From Clostridium sp. Marseille-P3244 (GTDB lineage: Bacteria > Bacillota > Clostridia > Lachnospirales > Lachnospiraceae): DNA of 64,000 nt. Made by a program: the position numbers and the translations under genes. Positions 9,801-17,388 of the stretch are shown piece after piece. Numbering within the stretch: position 1 is the first letter of the stretch; every line of letters begins with the position of its first letter. The notes under the pieces are model-generated. The model had not been told where the DNA came from. It saw only the letters and a list, made by a program, of their open reading frames with translations, and did not search any database. The stretch covers positions 284,602-348,601 of the forward strand of contig NZ_LT635548.1 in the NCBI RefSeq assembly GCF_900120155.1, in the 5' to 3' direction.

Positions 9801-10222
9801 CGGTCCAGGCAGTCAAGGTCCACTCCATACTGGGTAAACTCAGATATCACTGATTTTACTTCACTGATATATCCTTGTTTTTTCAGATTTCCCTTAAGAA
9901 CAGACAAATCCTCCTCACATTTCCCGGCGATCTTGCGGAGGATCAGATTCTTTCCCTCGTCGTCCAGCACCGGCCGGTCATCCTGTCCTACTTCTTCAAA
10001 AATGCGGTGAGCCAGACGCCCGAAGCTTAAGACATCGATATTCATGATCCCTCCCCTGGGATGCATCAGACAAAGATCTTTCTGTGTCTGCATGGTAAAC
10101 TGCTCCGGCACAAGGACCAAATAATTCTTCTTAGGATGCCGAATAGATTCTTCGATTATGCTCTTATACAGGCAGTAAGACTTCCCGCTGCCTGAATTTC
10201 CAAAAATAAACTGCAGTGACAT
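6818..10222 (-). CDS. addB: ATP-dependent helicase/deoxyribonuclease subunit B
   Basis: AddB recognises Chi and supplies the second nuclease (family knowledge). Residues 1-15 carry a Walker A (GNSGSGKS). The C-terminal half carries the nuclease domain with KVTDYKTGM, and the Fe-S cluster cysteines are present: one in FASCAYAHF and three in SGCDYCVYHDICGF. Length 1134 residues, typical. I chose ATG 10222 because AGGAGG sits 6 bases upstream; ATG 10228 abuts the ribosome site. It is first of addB-addA-DUF1294, facing away from the ABC-F gene. Confidence 0.96.
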   Translation of the reverse strand: MSLQFIFGNSGSGKSYCLYKSIIEESIRHPKKNYLVLVPEQFTMQTQKDLCLMHPRGGIMNIDVLSFGRLAHRIFEEVGQDDRPVLDDEGKNLILRKIAGKCEEDLSVLKGNLKKQGYISEVKSVISEFTQYGVDLDCLDRFLDTMSEESFLYFKLKDIRRLYQDFEEYLSDKYITKEEMLDVLCSAVPRSDILKGSVIAMDGFTGFTPVQDRLLKELLKVCDKVMITVEMDGREDPFVYTTPYQLFALSKQMTTTLIKIAREAGTTVEEPICLYARPPYRFRENPAMAFLESELFRYSRREYHGKEGEAFGISLHEARNPAQEARYVAGSIRRMVREKGYRYRDIAVIASDMETYADPLEKACRTFDIPVFMDYKKSILQNAFVEYLRSLLGMAEQNFTYESVFRYLRTGLCGFSREETDRLENYCLALGNKGYRKWQQAWVRKTSGMTEEELDELNHLRVRFVEKTDGLVQILKQRSKTVKDVTLAVYEYIAREKLQERLAEMEQGFQAASELALAKEYAQIYRIVLELFDKFVKLLGDERVSLKEYCDLLDAGLEEAKVGVIPPSLDQVVIGDVERTRIKNIKALFFVGANDTLLPGNTGASGFLSERDREVFKKEDIILAPGPKEKIYTQKFYLYMNLTKPTESLSISWAKVSGDGKTLRPAYLVQDICRLFPDVSPYDEENRKFAEQEITRKTGILKVAEGLRERHAGISEEWKELYTWFLSDEKSRERIEAVLHAAFLQRDSGRLGAERAEKLYPDRDRVSVTRLEQFASCAYAHFLAYGLRLAKREEYNFQALDLGNIAHQSLERFSRKADREGLKWTDMPDEKRKELIEESVEESVIDYGNTVLFSSARNEYMIQRIRRLISRSVWALTRQMEKGDFVPSGYEMKFGSGKIDRIDTCEDEEHVYVKVTDYKTGMKSFDITALYHGLQMQLPVYLNAALGVEKERHPGKEIVPAGIFYYKIQDPVVPEADSDEAVENNILKELRLDGIVNSDERVLSHLERDLLGSSVLFPFGRNKDGTLSRNSRALPGELFETVLEYAKDKEQSLKEEMYQGKVQADPYQLGEASGCDYCVYHDICGFDQRISGYSFKRLEKFSLEEAVDKMAEEVNGNERRVDAGAEKSHRDPES

Positions 10223-10361
10223 ACCCATCCTCCTGTATGCTTGACCGAATCGATCCACTGTCCCGGTCTCCAAGCCAGCGCAGAGTTCCCCGCGCGGTCA
10301 TCGTATATTATATCATAAAACCCTTTCTGCGTTCAGATAAATCTGACCCGGTCCACAGGCA

Positions 10362-10390
10362 TTGACATTTTCCTCCTCTTCTGGTATTCT
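10362..10390 (+). promoter_or_regulatory. Promoter of ABC-F leader transcript
   Basis: Plus strand TTGACA (10362-10367), a 17-base spacer, and TATTCT (10385-10390). Transcription would start near 10397, giving a leader of about 365 nt before the ABC-F start codon, with a short ORF, hairpins and an intrinsic terminator. Confidence 0.75.
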
Positions 10391-10413
10391 CTTTCCAGAA
10401 TAAGGGAGCGCAG

Positions 10414-10449
10414 ATGCCGCCTCCTGCAGGATTGGAGCTGAAAAGATGA
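10414..10449 (+). CDS. Putative 11-residue leader peptide
   Basis: ATG 10414 encodes MPPPAGLELKR then TGA. GGGAG lies 5 bases upstream, a good ribosome site. It opens the leader of the ABC-F gene about 17 nt from the predicted 5' end. Three consecutive prolines after the start codon are a plausible drug- or context-dependent stall site. Upstream peptides commonly control antibiotic-resistance ABC-F genes by ribosome-mediated attenuation. That this one is translated and regulatory is inference from position, ribosome site and downstream terminator. Confidence 0.5.
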   Translation: MPPPAGLELKR

Positions 10450-10480
10450 TTATTACTTTCCGCTGATATATAGAAAGACG

Positions 10481-10640
10481 TGACAAATGGAGCCGACTTT
10501 TAAAATTTTGCGTATAGCTGTCTTGGAGGGACGGTCCGTTTTGTCATGCACGCAGGAAAGTATTTTCATCTTTTGATCCATACTCAATACAACTGGCCGG
10601 CTTGACGGACAGAGACCGGGATTTCCTTCTCTGTCTCGTC
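10481..10640 (+). promoter_or_regulatory. Structured leader of ABC-F gene
   Basis: Two strong stems are visible in the mRNA. The first is TGACAAA (10481-10487) with TTTGTCA (10540-10546), extended inside by GGA/TCC. The second is GACGGACAGAGA (10604-10615) with TCTCTGTC...CGTC (10628-10640). CGGTC near 10532 can also pair with GACCG of the terminator's 5' arm (10672-10676), which would form an antiterminator. CCTCC in the leader ORF can pair with GGAGG near 10526, linking translation of the ORF to the fold. Confidence 0.5.
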
Positions 10641-10670
10641 ACAAGAAGCATAAAACGTATGGAAGATATA

Positions 10671-10714
10671 AGACCGCGGAAATTACTTTCCCGCGGTCTC
10701 TTTTTATCTTTTTT
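10671..10714 (+). terminator. Intrinsic terminator/attenuator before ABC-F gene
   Basis: The stem AGACCGCGG (10671-10679)/CCGCGGTCT (10691-10699) with an 11-base loop is followed by CTTTTTATCTTTTTT. It lies only about 50 bp before the ABC-F start and downstream of its promoter, so it must be bypassed for expression. Confidence 0.85.
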
Positions 10715-10762
10715 GTTGTATATCCAGAAAGAGCTGTTTCATTTACTTGGAGGGAAATGCCT

Positions 10763-12274
10763 ATGTCGCTTATACAGATCGATCACTTAAATTTTACTTA
10801 TGACGGGAGCTTTGATCCCGTGTTTGAAAATGTAACTTTCCAGATCGACACAGACTGGAAACTGGGGTTCATCGGAAGAAACGGGAAGGGAAAAACTACA
10901 TTTTTAAAACTTCTGATGAACCAATATGCCTACAGCGGATCCATAACTGCGTCTGTAGAATTTGAATATTTCCCGTTTACGGTAAAAGATCCCGGCCTTA
11001 TGACATACGAGATCCTCGACCGCGTAAATCCGGTCATGGAACAATGGGAGGTGATCCGGGAACTGAACCTGCTGGATGCGGATCCGGAAATCCTGTACCG
11101 TCCTTTTAACAGTTTAAGCTTCGGAGAACAGACAAAAACGCTTCTGGCCGCGCTCTTCTTAAAAGAGCATGCCTTTCTTCTGATCGATGAACCGACCAAC
11201 CATCTGGACATCCTGGCCCGGGAAAAAGTGGCGGACTATCTGTCCCGGAAGAAAGGATTTATCCTGGTATCCCATGACCGGGATTTTATCGACCGGTGTG
11301 TGGATCACGTACTGGTCCTGAACCGCAGGACCATCGAAGTGCGGAAAGGGAATTTTTCTTCCTGGTATGCGGACAAAACCGCAAGGGACGCGCTGGAGCA
11401 GAAACAGAACCTGCGTCTGAAGAAGGACATTCACAAGCTAAAAGAATCCGCGCGCCAGGCAGCCCGGTGGTCCGATCAGGTGGAGAATACCAAGACCGGC
11501 ACCCGGATCGCCGGGCTTCGCCCGGACCGGGGACACATCGGACACCAGGCCGCAAAAATGATGAAACGGGCGAAATCTCTGGAACATCGCAGGGAACATG
11601 CTGTCCGAGAAAAAGAAACGCTCCTCAAAGATGTAGAATCCATCGAGCGTTTAAAGATCAACGTACTGGAATATCACAGCCGCAGACTCATATCCATGAA
11701 AGACATTACCATCGATTATGGTTCTGTCCGAAGTGCCACCCCTCTGCCGGAACATTTTGATCTGGAAATCTTAAAAGGTGACCGGATCGCTCTTTCTGGG
11801 AAAAATGGCTGTGGAAAGTCCAGCCTGATCCGCCTCATCCTGGGTGAAGACGTTCCCCATACAGGAGAGCTGTACCGGGCGGGCGGGTTAAAGATCTCCT
11901 ATATCTCTCAGGATACCTCCCGGCTGAAAGGGGATCTGTCCTCATTTGCGTTACAGTATGGGATCGATGACGCACTTTTTCGCACTGTGCTGAAGAAATT
12001 GGGGCTGGAACGCGTCCAGTTCGAAAAAAGAATAGAAGAATACAGTGAAGGACAAAAAAAGAAAGTACTGCTGGCAGGCTCTCTCTGCACACCCGCGCAC
12101 CTCTTCCTCTGGGATGAACCTCTGAACTTTATCGATATCTTTACCCGAATCCAGCTGGAAGACCTGATTCTGGACTTTCAGCCCACCATGGTCTTCGTAG
12201 AGCATGACCAGGCTTTCCGGAAAAAAGCAGCCACCCGAGAGATCCATCTGGACCTGCGGGAAAATATGCAGTAA
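10763..12274 (+). CDS. Lsa-type ABC-F ribosomal protection protein
   Basis: A cytosolic twin-ATPase ABC-F protein of 503 residues with no membrane segments. First cassette: Walker A GRNGKGKT (about 38-45), signature LSFGEQ, Walker B FLLIDEP with NHLDILAREK. A charged interdomain linker (about 190-310) follows. Second cassette: GKNGCGKS, signature YSEGQKKK, Walker B LFLWDEP with LNFIDI. The opening (IDHLNFTYDG, DTDWKLGFIGRNG) and length match Lsa-type proteins, which dislodge lincosamides, pleuromutilins and streptogramin A from the ribosome. The drug spectrum cannot be read from sequence. ATG 10763 is preferred to ATG 10757 for spacing from GGAGGG. The leader terminator indicates inducible expression. 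Confidence 0.9.
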   Translation: MSLIQIDHLNFTYDGSFDPVFENVTFQIDTDWKLGFIGRNGKGKTTFLKLLMNQYAYSGSITASVEFEYFPFTVKDPGLMTYEILDRVNPVMEQWEVIRELNLLDADPEILYRPFNSLSFGEQTKTLLAALFLKEHAFLLIDEPTNHLDILAREKVADYLSRKKGFILVSHDRDFIDRCVDHVLVLNRRTIEVRKGNFSSWYADKTARDALEQKQNLRLKKDIHKLKESARQAARWSDQVENTKTGTRIAGLRPDRGHIGHQAAKMMKRAKSLEHRREHAVREKETLLKDVESIERLKINVLEYHSRRLISMKDITIDYGSVRSATPLPEHFDLEILKGDRIALSGKNGCGKSSLIRLILGEDVPHTGELYRAGGLKISYISQDTSRLKGDLSSFALQYGIDDALFRTVLKKLGLERVQFEKRIEEYSEGQKKKVLLAGSLCTPAHLFLWDEPLNFIDIFTRIQLEDLILDFQPTMVFVEHDQAFRKKAATREIHLDLRENMQ

Positions 12275-12306
12275 GCTGCGTTTATACCGCGTCAAAGACT
12301 GAAACA

Positions 12307-12369
12307 GACGGCAGATCATCCGCCCGCCTCTTGGCAGGAAACAAGTACCGGCGGAAACGATCTGCCGTC
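12307..12369. repeat. Inverted repeat at convergent gene ends
   Basis: GACGGCAGATC (12307-12317) and GATCTGCCGTC (12359-12369), with an inner CCGCC/GGCGG pairing. It lies between the converging ABC-F gene and kinase gene and covers the last codons of the latter. No T-tract follows, but it could serve as a 3'-end stabilising hairpin. Confidence 0.5.
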
Positions 12370-12918
12370 CAGCAGGATATCGCAGGACTCTTTTATACAA
12401 AACGCGTCAAAATAGGCCTCTTCCCTCGGGATCCATTCATGGATAAACCGGGACAGCATACGGTCACCGCTGCGCTTTTGGATCCTGGTCTTCTGCTCCT
12501 GTCTGTCGATGTCCATAAAGATCTTCAGGTCATAAACACCGCAAAACCTTGGATGACAGCTGTACACTCCCTCTATCACGATCAACGGCCGCTCCTGGAT
12601 CCTCACAGTTTTGGACAGCCGCTTAAGCGAACAGTCATACCGCCGGTACTCAAACCACTCTTTTCCTTCTCTCAGCGGCCTGATGACCTCTTCCTCAAAT
12701 CTTTCATAATCAATGTTACCGCCGGCCTCGGACAAACGCTCTTCTGTCCGTTGTTCCGGACGGAGAAAAAAGTCATCCATGTGTATCACACTGCACGGAT
12801 ATGTATCAGAAAGACGCCGGGAGAGCGTGCTTTTCCCGCTCCCGCAGCGTCCATCCAATGCGATGACCAGAGGTCTTTTTCTTTTCATTTGGTTCTCAAT
12901 AATTTCAAAAAAATCCAT
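12316..12918 (-). CDS. Uridine kinase-like P-loop NTPase
   Basis: A 200-residue P-loop kinase. Walker A GRCGSGKST lies near residues 23-31, followed by IHMDDFFLRPEQR, which resembles the phosphate-acceptor loop of uridine/phosphoribulokinase-type enzymes, and a strand RPLIVIEGVYSCHP with the usual Glu. LSRFIHEWIPREEAYF is lid-like. It phosphorylates a small nucleoside or sugar substrate; which one cannot be told. It lies 5 bp after trxA on the same strand, so the two are probably cotranscribed. Confidence 0.8.
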   Translation of the reverse strand: MDFFEIIENQMKRKRPLVIALDGRCGSGKSTLSRRLSDTYPCSVIHMDDFFLRPEQRTEERLSEAGGNIDYERFEEEVIRPLREGKEWFEYRRYDCSLKRLSKTVRIQERPLIVIEGVYSCHPRFCGVYDLKIFMDIDRQEQKTRIQKRSGDRMLSRFIHEWIPREEAYFDAFCIKESCDILLDGRSFPPVLVSCQEAGG

Positions 12919-12923
12919 GATTT

Positions 12924-13232
12924 TTATTTCACCAGATCCAGAAGTGCGCTCTTCGGGATCGCACCGATCTGCTTACCGGAAATCTCGCCGTTCTTAAAAG
13001 CGATAAAAGTAGGGATGCTCATAACCCCATAGCGCTGGGCGATCTCCATATTCTCGTCAATGTTGATCTTGCACACCTTCACTCCTGCCGCTTCATTCGC
13101 GACTTCTTCTACAACAGGCGCCATCATTTTGCAGGGTCCGCACCAGTCTGCGTAAAAGTCTACCAGCACCGGCTGCTCCGCCTGTAATACTTCCTGATCA
13201 AAATTGTCTGTCGTCAGTTTCACTGCTGCCAT
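12924..13232 (-). CDS. trxA: Thioredoxin
   Basis: A 102-residue classical thioredoxin. The active site WCGPCK is at residues 30-35, the cis-proline in MSIPTFIAF, and the N-terminal beta strand ends in VDFYADW. It reduces cytosolic protein disulfides with electrons from thioredoxin reductase. AGGAGG lies about 8 bases before ATG 13232. It leads a two-gene unit with the downstream kinase. Confidence 0.96.
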   Translation of the reverse strand: MAAVKLTTDNFDQEVLQAEQPVLVDFYADWCGPCKMMAPVVEEVANEAAGVKVCKINIDENMEIAQRYGVMSIPTFIAFKNGEISGKQIGAIPKSALLDLVK

Positions 13233-13335
13233 AATTTATATCCTCCTTTTTGTCTGCATTTTATTATCTGTATCTGATAGTATAACTATAACCTGATCTT
13301 CTCTGTTATTCCGTGACAAAATCACAGACTGCCGA

Positions 13336-13992
13336 TTAAATCTTCCCAAGAGCTGCCGCATCCAGGATTTCGATCCTGCCTCTGGTGACTTTCACCAGCC
13401 CGTCTGTCTGAAACTGCCGGAGAATCCTCGTCACGACCTCCCTTGCTGTTCCCGCATCCCGCGCCAGAGCCTCATGTGTAATCTCCAGCACATCGGCCTG
13501 TTCCAGCGCCCTGTGTTCGATAAGAGCCCCCGCGATCCGGGAAGCCACATTTGAGAACACGAACTGATTAAACAGCCACATAATATCTGAAAACTTCTCC
13601 GATATCATCTCTGTCGTATAATCCTTCACCGCCGCGCTTTCATCATACAGTCTGCGGTAAATCTTCTTCGGTATCGTATAGATCTGTGAATCTGTCTCCA
13701 TCTCCATGTCCAGCTCCACATCCATGCCGCTCAGCATACAGGCAGCGCTCAGAATACTCACATCTCCTTCCAGCAGGCGGAACAGCGTAATATCTCCTCC
13801 GCCCGGAGATGTGATGAACACGCGTGCCCGGCCAGAACCGATGATCTGCACCCCGGCGCATTCGCCGCCGCCAAAATGGAGCCTTGTCTTCTTCGGACAG
13901 AAATTTCTGAGTGTATTCTCCTGTATCTGTCTCTGCTGTTCTTCTGTCAGACTGTCCCAGAAGGGAAACACCTCATCAAATTTCAGGCTCAT
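13336..13992 (-). CDS. Crp/Fnr family transcriptional regulator
   Basis: About 218 residues: an N-terminal cyclic-nucleotide-type sensor barrel and a C-terminal winged helix (EITHEALARDAGTAREVVTRIL). Two cysteines (NFCPKK, GECAGV) lie near the N-terminus, but the four-cysteine Fe-S pattern of true Fnr is absent; the ligand is unknown. It immediately follows an HD alarmone-hydrolase-like gene. ATG 14001 would overlap that gene's stop (ATGA), while ATG 13992 has better spacing from AAAGGTGG; the downstream one is used. Confidence 0.9.
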   Translation of the reverse strand: MSLKFDEVFPFWDSLTEEQQRQIQENTLRNFCPKKTRLHFGGGECAGVQIIGSGRARVFITSPGGGDITLFRLLEGDVSILSAACMLSGMDVELDMEMETDSQIYTIPKKIYRRLYDESAAVKDYTTEMISEKFSDIMWLFNQFVFSNVASRIAGALIEHRALEQADVLEITHEALARDAGTAREVVTRILRQFQTDGLVKVTRGRIEILDAAALGKI

Positions 13993-13997
13993 CAAGA

Positions 13998-14594
13998 TCA
14001 TACCACCTTTTTCTGTCCGTCGGCCTGCCAGCCGCGCCATTCCTCATGAGTAGGCCCGGGGCCAAAATTTTTATCGATCAGTCCGCAATATTCCTCAAAA
14101 GCCCTGATCCCCGAGAAACGCTCCTTAAGAACATCTCTCACGCTCTTATAATACCATGCCAGGGCAGCCTTGCTCTGCATGCGGAAACGGGTCCACAGAG
14201 CCTCTCCGGCCACAGGATAGTCCCGGTCGATGTCCCGCATATTTGACAGCTTGTCCGCAAGTCCGATCATCTGTACTTCCGGCGGGCCTTCTTTCAGCCT
14301 CCGGATGGTAGCCCCCTTGCGTTCCTCCCAGGTCAGTGACTTATCTTCACTCTCCTGTGCCACAATATCCGCGACCCGTCTGCCAAAGCGGAGCCTCAGG
14401 ATATCCCATGTGATACCACGGCAGTCCTCAATGGTATCATGAAGCACGGCCGCGCAGATCACTTCTTCATCCTTTGTCATGGTCGACACAATATCAGCCA
14501 CTTCGATCGGGTGGACAATATAGGGCCGTCTTGTCCCTTTACGGAACTGTCCTTCATGTGCTTTTGTCGCAAACTCAATGGCATCGTCTATCAT
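13998..14594 (-). CDS. HD-domain protein, ppGpp hydrolase-like
   Basis: A 198-residue protein with the RelA/SpoT-type hydrolase HD fold: a first His in KAHEGQFRKG, then YIVHPIEVA, the metal motif LHDTIED (His52-Asp53), and ADKLSNMRD. No synthetase, TGS or ACT domain is present, so it resembles stand-alone small alarmone hydrolases (MESH1-like). It probably removes the 3'-diphosphate of (p)ppGpp or a related nucleotide. Translationally coupled to a Crp/Fnr-type regulator. A stand-alone synthetase lies elsewhere in the window at 48554-49225. Confidence 0.82.
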   Translation of the reverse strand: MIDDAIEFATKAHEGQFRKGTRRPYIVHPIEVADIVSTMTKDEEVICAAVLHDTIEDCRGITWDILRLRFGRRVADIVAQESEDKSLTWEERKGATIRRLKEGPPEVQMIGLADKLSNMRDIDRDYPVAGEALWTRFRMQSKAALAWYYKSVRDVLKERFSGIRAFEEYCGLIDKNFGPGPTHEEWRGWQADGQKKVV

Positions 14595-14705
14595 GAGCTA
14601 CCCCTCCACAAATATCCTGTTGACATTACCAATTGTAACATATGGCACAGGACAAGTACAGGTCAAAGTCAGAATTTTATTTGCCTGTTCCTCCTGGCCC
14701 TGGTT

Positions 14706-14730
14706 CATGCTATACTGTATGTACAGCATG
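14706..14730. repeat. 25-bp inverted repeat upstream of SDR gene
   Basis: CATGCT (14706-14711) and AGCATG (14725-14730) flank ATAC/GTAT inner arms, with TATACT inside (a possible -10). A second hairpin, GCCGGC (14773-14778)/GCCGGC (14785-14790), precedes the ribosome site AAAGGTG. It may be an operator for the SDR gene; no matching regulator is identified. Confidence 0.4.
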
Positions 14731-14806
14731 GCGGATTTCCTGTATTTCCGGATATTTCAGCCAAGATCTGAGGCCGGCCTGCAAGCCGGCAGAAAGGTGT
14801 CCTTAA

Positions 14807-15538
14807 ATGAGCAGAAAAAATGTCCTTATAACCGGTTCTTCCAGAGGCATCGGACGCTCCTGCGCTCTTGCCTTCGCGCAGGCCGGGTACCATGTTTTCC
14901 TGAACTGCAGGGAGTCTGTTGATCAATTGAGAATTACAGAACAAAAGATCCTGGCTTTCGGCGGTTCTTGTGCCCTCCTCCCCGGAGATGTGACAGACCC
15001 GGAAGCCGTCCGTTCCATGTTCCGTCAGATCACGGTATCATGCGGCGGTCTCGATGTTCTTATAAACAACGCAGGCATCGCTCACTTTGGTCTGCTCAGT
15101 GATATGTCCGACCGGGAATGGAGAAGAATCATTGATACCAATCTTTCTTCTGCCTTTTTCTGCTGCCGTGCCGCTATTCCTCATATGGTAGCAGAAAAAC
15201 AGGGAAAGATCATCAATATTTCTTCCATCTGGGGAACTTCCGGCGCTTCCTGCGAAGCTGCCTATTCTGCTTCCAAAGCAGGGCTCAACGGGTTAACAAG
15301 AGCGCTGGCCAAAGAACTGGCGCCCAGCAATATCCAGGTAAACGCGGTTTCCTGCGGAGTGATCGACACAGAAATGAATGCCCGCCTGGATCAGGAGGAA
15401 CGCCTGGTCCTGGAAGAAGAGATCCCGGCAGGGCGGTTCGGGACTCCCGAAGAAGTGGCAGAACTGGTCCTGAAGCTTGCCGACGCTCCCCCCTATATGA
15501 CTGGCCAGATCATCGGTCTTGATGGGGGTTTTATATAA
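14807..15538 (+). CDS. SDR family oxidoreductase (FabG-like)
   Basis: A 243-residue classical short-chain dehydrogenase. Cofactor motif TGSSRGIG (residues 9-16), NNAG, catalytic Ser in INISSIWG, YSASKAG with catalytic Tyr and Lys, and the usual C-terminal MTGQIIGLDGGF. It resembles 3-oxoacyl-ACP reductase paralogs, but the canonical fabG lies in the fatty-acid operon, so the substrate here is open. Single gene on the plus strand, converging on hflX. Confidence 0.88.
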   Translation: MSRKNVLITGSSRGIGRSCALAFAQAGYHVFLNCRESVDQLRITEQKILAFGGSCALLPGDVTDPEAVRSMFRQITVSCGGLDVLINNAGIAHFGLLSDMSDREWRRIIDTNLSSAFFCCRAAIPHMVAEKQGKIINISSIWGTSGASCEAAYSASKAGLNGLTRALAKELAPSNIQVNAVSCGVIDTEMNARLDQEERLVLEEEIPAGRFGTPEEVAELVLKLADAPPYMTGQIIGLDGGFI

Positions 15539-15554
15539 AGAAATCTTTATATGA

Positions 15555-15581
15555 CAAAAGGACAGGAAAGCTTCCTGTCCT
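15555..15581 (-). terminator. Terminator of hflX
   Basis: A perfect palindromic stem AGGACAGGAA-GC-like core (15560-15581) overlaps the hflX stop codon. On the minus strand it is followed by TTTTGTC. It may also stop plus-strand transcription from the SDR gene, though no T-run follows on that side. Confidence 0.7.
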
Positions 15582-16818
15582 ATACATTTCCATACAGATC
15601 TCTGGGCACATATGCCTTTATCCGGATTCCTTCCGGGACATATTCTTCTGACAACAGCTGCCCTCTGCCCCGGATAGCCTGGACTTTTCCGGCCTCGGAG
15701 AAATCATACAGCCGCTCAATATAGATCTGATCCCGCCGGATGATCTCCAGGAGTACTTTTTTCAATTCTTCTGTCCCCTGTCCCGTCTTCGCGGAAAACA
15801 AGACAGATCGATCCGCGCGAAAATCCCTGCAGTCCGATTTGGCCTCCGGTCTGTCCTGCTTGTTAAACAGCGTGACCACCGGCCGGCCCTCCACGCCCAG
15901 CTGACGCAAGGTGTCATAGACCACATGCATCTGGGTCTCCATCTGAGGATTGGAAGCATCGACTACATGAATGATGATATCCGCGTCCTTCACCTCTTCC
16001 AGCGTACTCCTGAATGCCTCTACCAGATGATGCGGAAGCTTGCGGATAAATCCTACAGTATCAGTCAGCAGGATCTCCTGGGTGTTGTCAAGCTTCAAAG
16101 ACCGGGTGGTCGTATCCAATGTGGAAAACAGCATATCATCCTCCAGAATATCCGCCCCGGTAAGCGCGTTCTCAATGCTGCTCTTCCCCGCCGATGTATA
16201 TCCTACAAGAGCCGCCACCTGCAGCCCGGACTGTCTCCTCCTGCCCCGGATCAGTTCCCGGTGTTTTTCTACATCTTTTAATTCCTGCTTCAGTCTGCTG
16301 ATCCTTTCCCTGATCAGCCGCCTGTCTGTCTCAAGCTTTTTCTCCCCCGGTCCACGGGTACTGATGCCGCCTCCCAGCCGGGACAATGATCGTCCCAGAC
16401 CGGTCAGGCGGGATGCCCGGTACCGCAGCTGAGCCAGTTCCACCTGTATCTTGCCCTCTCCTGACAGGGCCCTTGCCGCAAAAATATCCAGGATCAGCAG
16501 AGTCCGGTCTATGATCTTGCAGGAAAGCTCCTCTTCCAGAGCTTTCATCTGCGCGCTGGTCAGTTCATCATCACAGATGATTCCTGTCGCGTCCATCTCC
16601 CAGATCAGATCCTTTAATTCCAGAAGTTTTCCTTTCCCGATATAGGTCGCCGGGTGGACACTCTCCCGCGACTGTATCAGTCTTCCGGCCACATTGGCTC
16701 CTGCTGTCCTGGCAAGTTCCGACAGTTCATCCAGAGACCGCTCGGTCCTTTCCTGGCCTTCTGTATCGACCGCTACAAGGATCACCGTCTCACGGATCGT
16801 TTCCATCTCATACATCAT
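15580..16818 (-). CDS. hflX: GTPase HflX
   Basis: A ribosome-associated GTPase that splits or rescues stalled 70S particles, notably under heat or antibiotic stress. Visible: N-terminal HflX domain (YIGKGKLLEL), glycine-rich linker LGRSLSRLGGGISTRGPGE, coiled coil QELKDVEKHRELIRGRRR, G1 GYTSAGKS, G3 DTVGF, G4 NKQD. 412 residues, normal. The exact start among three nearby ATGs (16818, 16815, 16806) is uncertain. It follows a TPR lipoprotein by 6 bp. An HflX and an ABC-F protein in one window are both ribosome-protection factors but are not linked by operon. Confidence 0.95.
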   Translation of the reverse strand: MMYEMETIRETVILVAVDTEGQERTERSLDELSELARTAGANVAGRLIQSRESVHPATYIGKGKLLELKDLIWEMDATGIICDDELTSAQMKALEEELSCKIIDRTLLILDIFAARALSGEGKIQVELAQLRYRASRLTGLGRSLSRLGGGISTRGPGEKKLETDRRLIRERISRLKQELKDVEKHRELIRGRRRQSGLQVAALVGYTSAGKSSIENALTGADILEDDMLFSTLDTTTRSLKLDNTQEILLTDTVGFIRKLPHHLVEAFRSTLEEVKDADIIIHVVDASNPQMETQMHVVYDTLRQLGVEGRPVVTLFNKQDRPEAKSDCRDFRADRSVLFSAKTGQGTEELKKVLLEIIRRDQIYIERLYDFSEAGKVQAIRGRGQLLSEEYVPEGIRIKAYVPRDLYGNV

Positions 16819-16824
16819 ATTGTC

Positions 16825-17388
16825 TTACCGCGTTTTCAAAAAATCCATTTCTCTCTGAACCGCCTCATCATCCGGGTATTCTGACAGATACTCTTCTGCT
16901 TTCTGTCTGGCATTCTCCCAGTCCGCCAGCTGTTCATAACAGATAATCTCATTATACTTCATTTCCCGTATCATATCCCCATCCGCGGCCTCTTCGTCAG
17001 ATGCCGCGTCGATCAGGGCAAGTCCGGCCTGGAAAGATTCCAGAGCTCCTTCATAATCTCCGGTCCGCATCCCGCAGATTCCCATGAGATTATAAAGCTG
17101 TACCGTCTGTTCTGCCCCATTATCTACAGCTTTCTGAAATGCATCCAGAGCGGAAGTATAATCCTCCATTTCATAATATGCTATTCCCTGCCCCCGGAAG
17201 CCTTCCGCCGCCTTCTCCTTGTCTTCGCTTTCCGATGCCTTCTGGAACTGTTCCAGTGCCTCTTCATACTGTCCGTTTTCCAGAGCCTTAGTCCCTTCTC
17301 TTTCCGGGTTGGCGCATCCTCCGGCCGCCAGGAGGACAAACACACATACTACGGCCGCCTTGACTATTTTTTTCATTCTTGTCATCAT
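16825..17388 (-). CDS. TPR-repeat lipoprotein
   Basis: A 187-residue protein with a lipoprotein signal peptide: basic start MMTRMKK, hydrophobic core, lipobox LAAGGC with Cys25. At least three tetratricopeptide-like repeats follow (GTKALENGQYEEALEQFQKA, GIAYYEMEDYTSALDAF, MGICGMRTGDYEGALESF) with acidic spacers. It is probably an outer-leaflet scaffold anchored to the membrane; partners unknown. ATG follows the P-type ATPase stop directly (TAAATG), and hflX follows within 6 bp, so the three are cotranscribed. Confidence 0.85.
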   Translation of the reverse strand: MMTRMKKIVKAAVVCVFVLLAAGGCANPEREGTKALENGQYEEALEQFQKASESEDKEKAAEGFRGQGIAYYEMEDYTSALDAFQKAVDNGAEQTVQLYNLMGICGMRTGDYEGALESFQAGLALIDAASDEEAADGDMIREMKYNEIICYEQLADWENARQKAEEYLSEYPDDEAVQREMDFLKTR

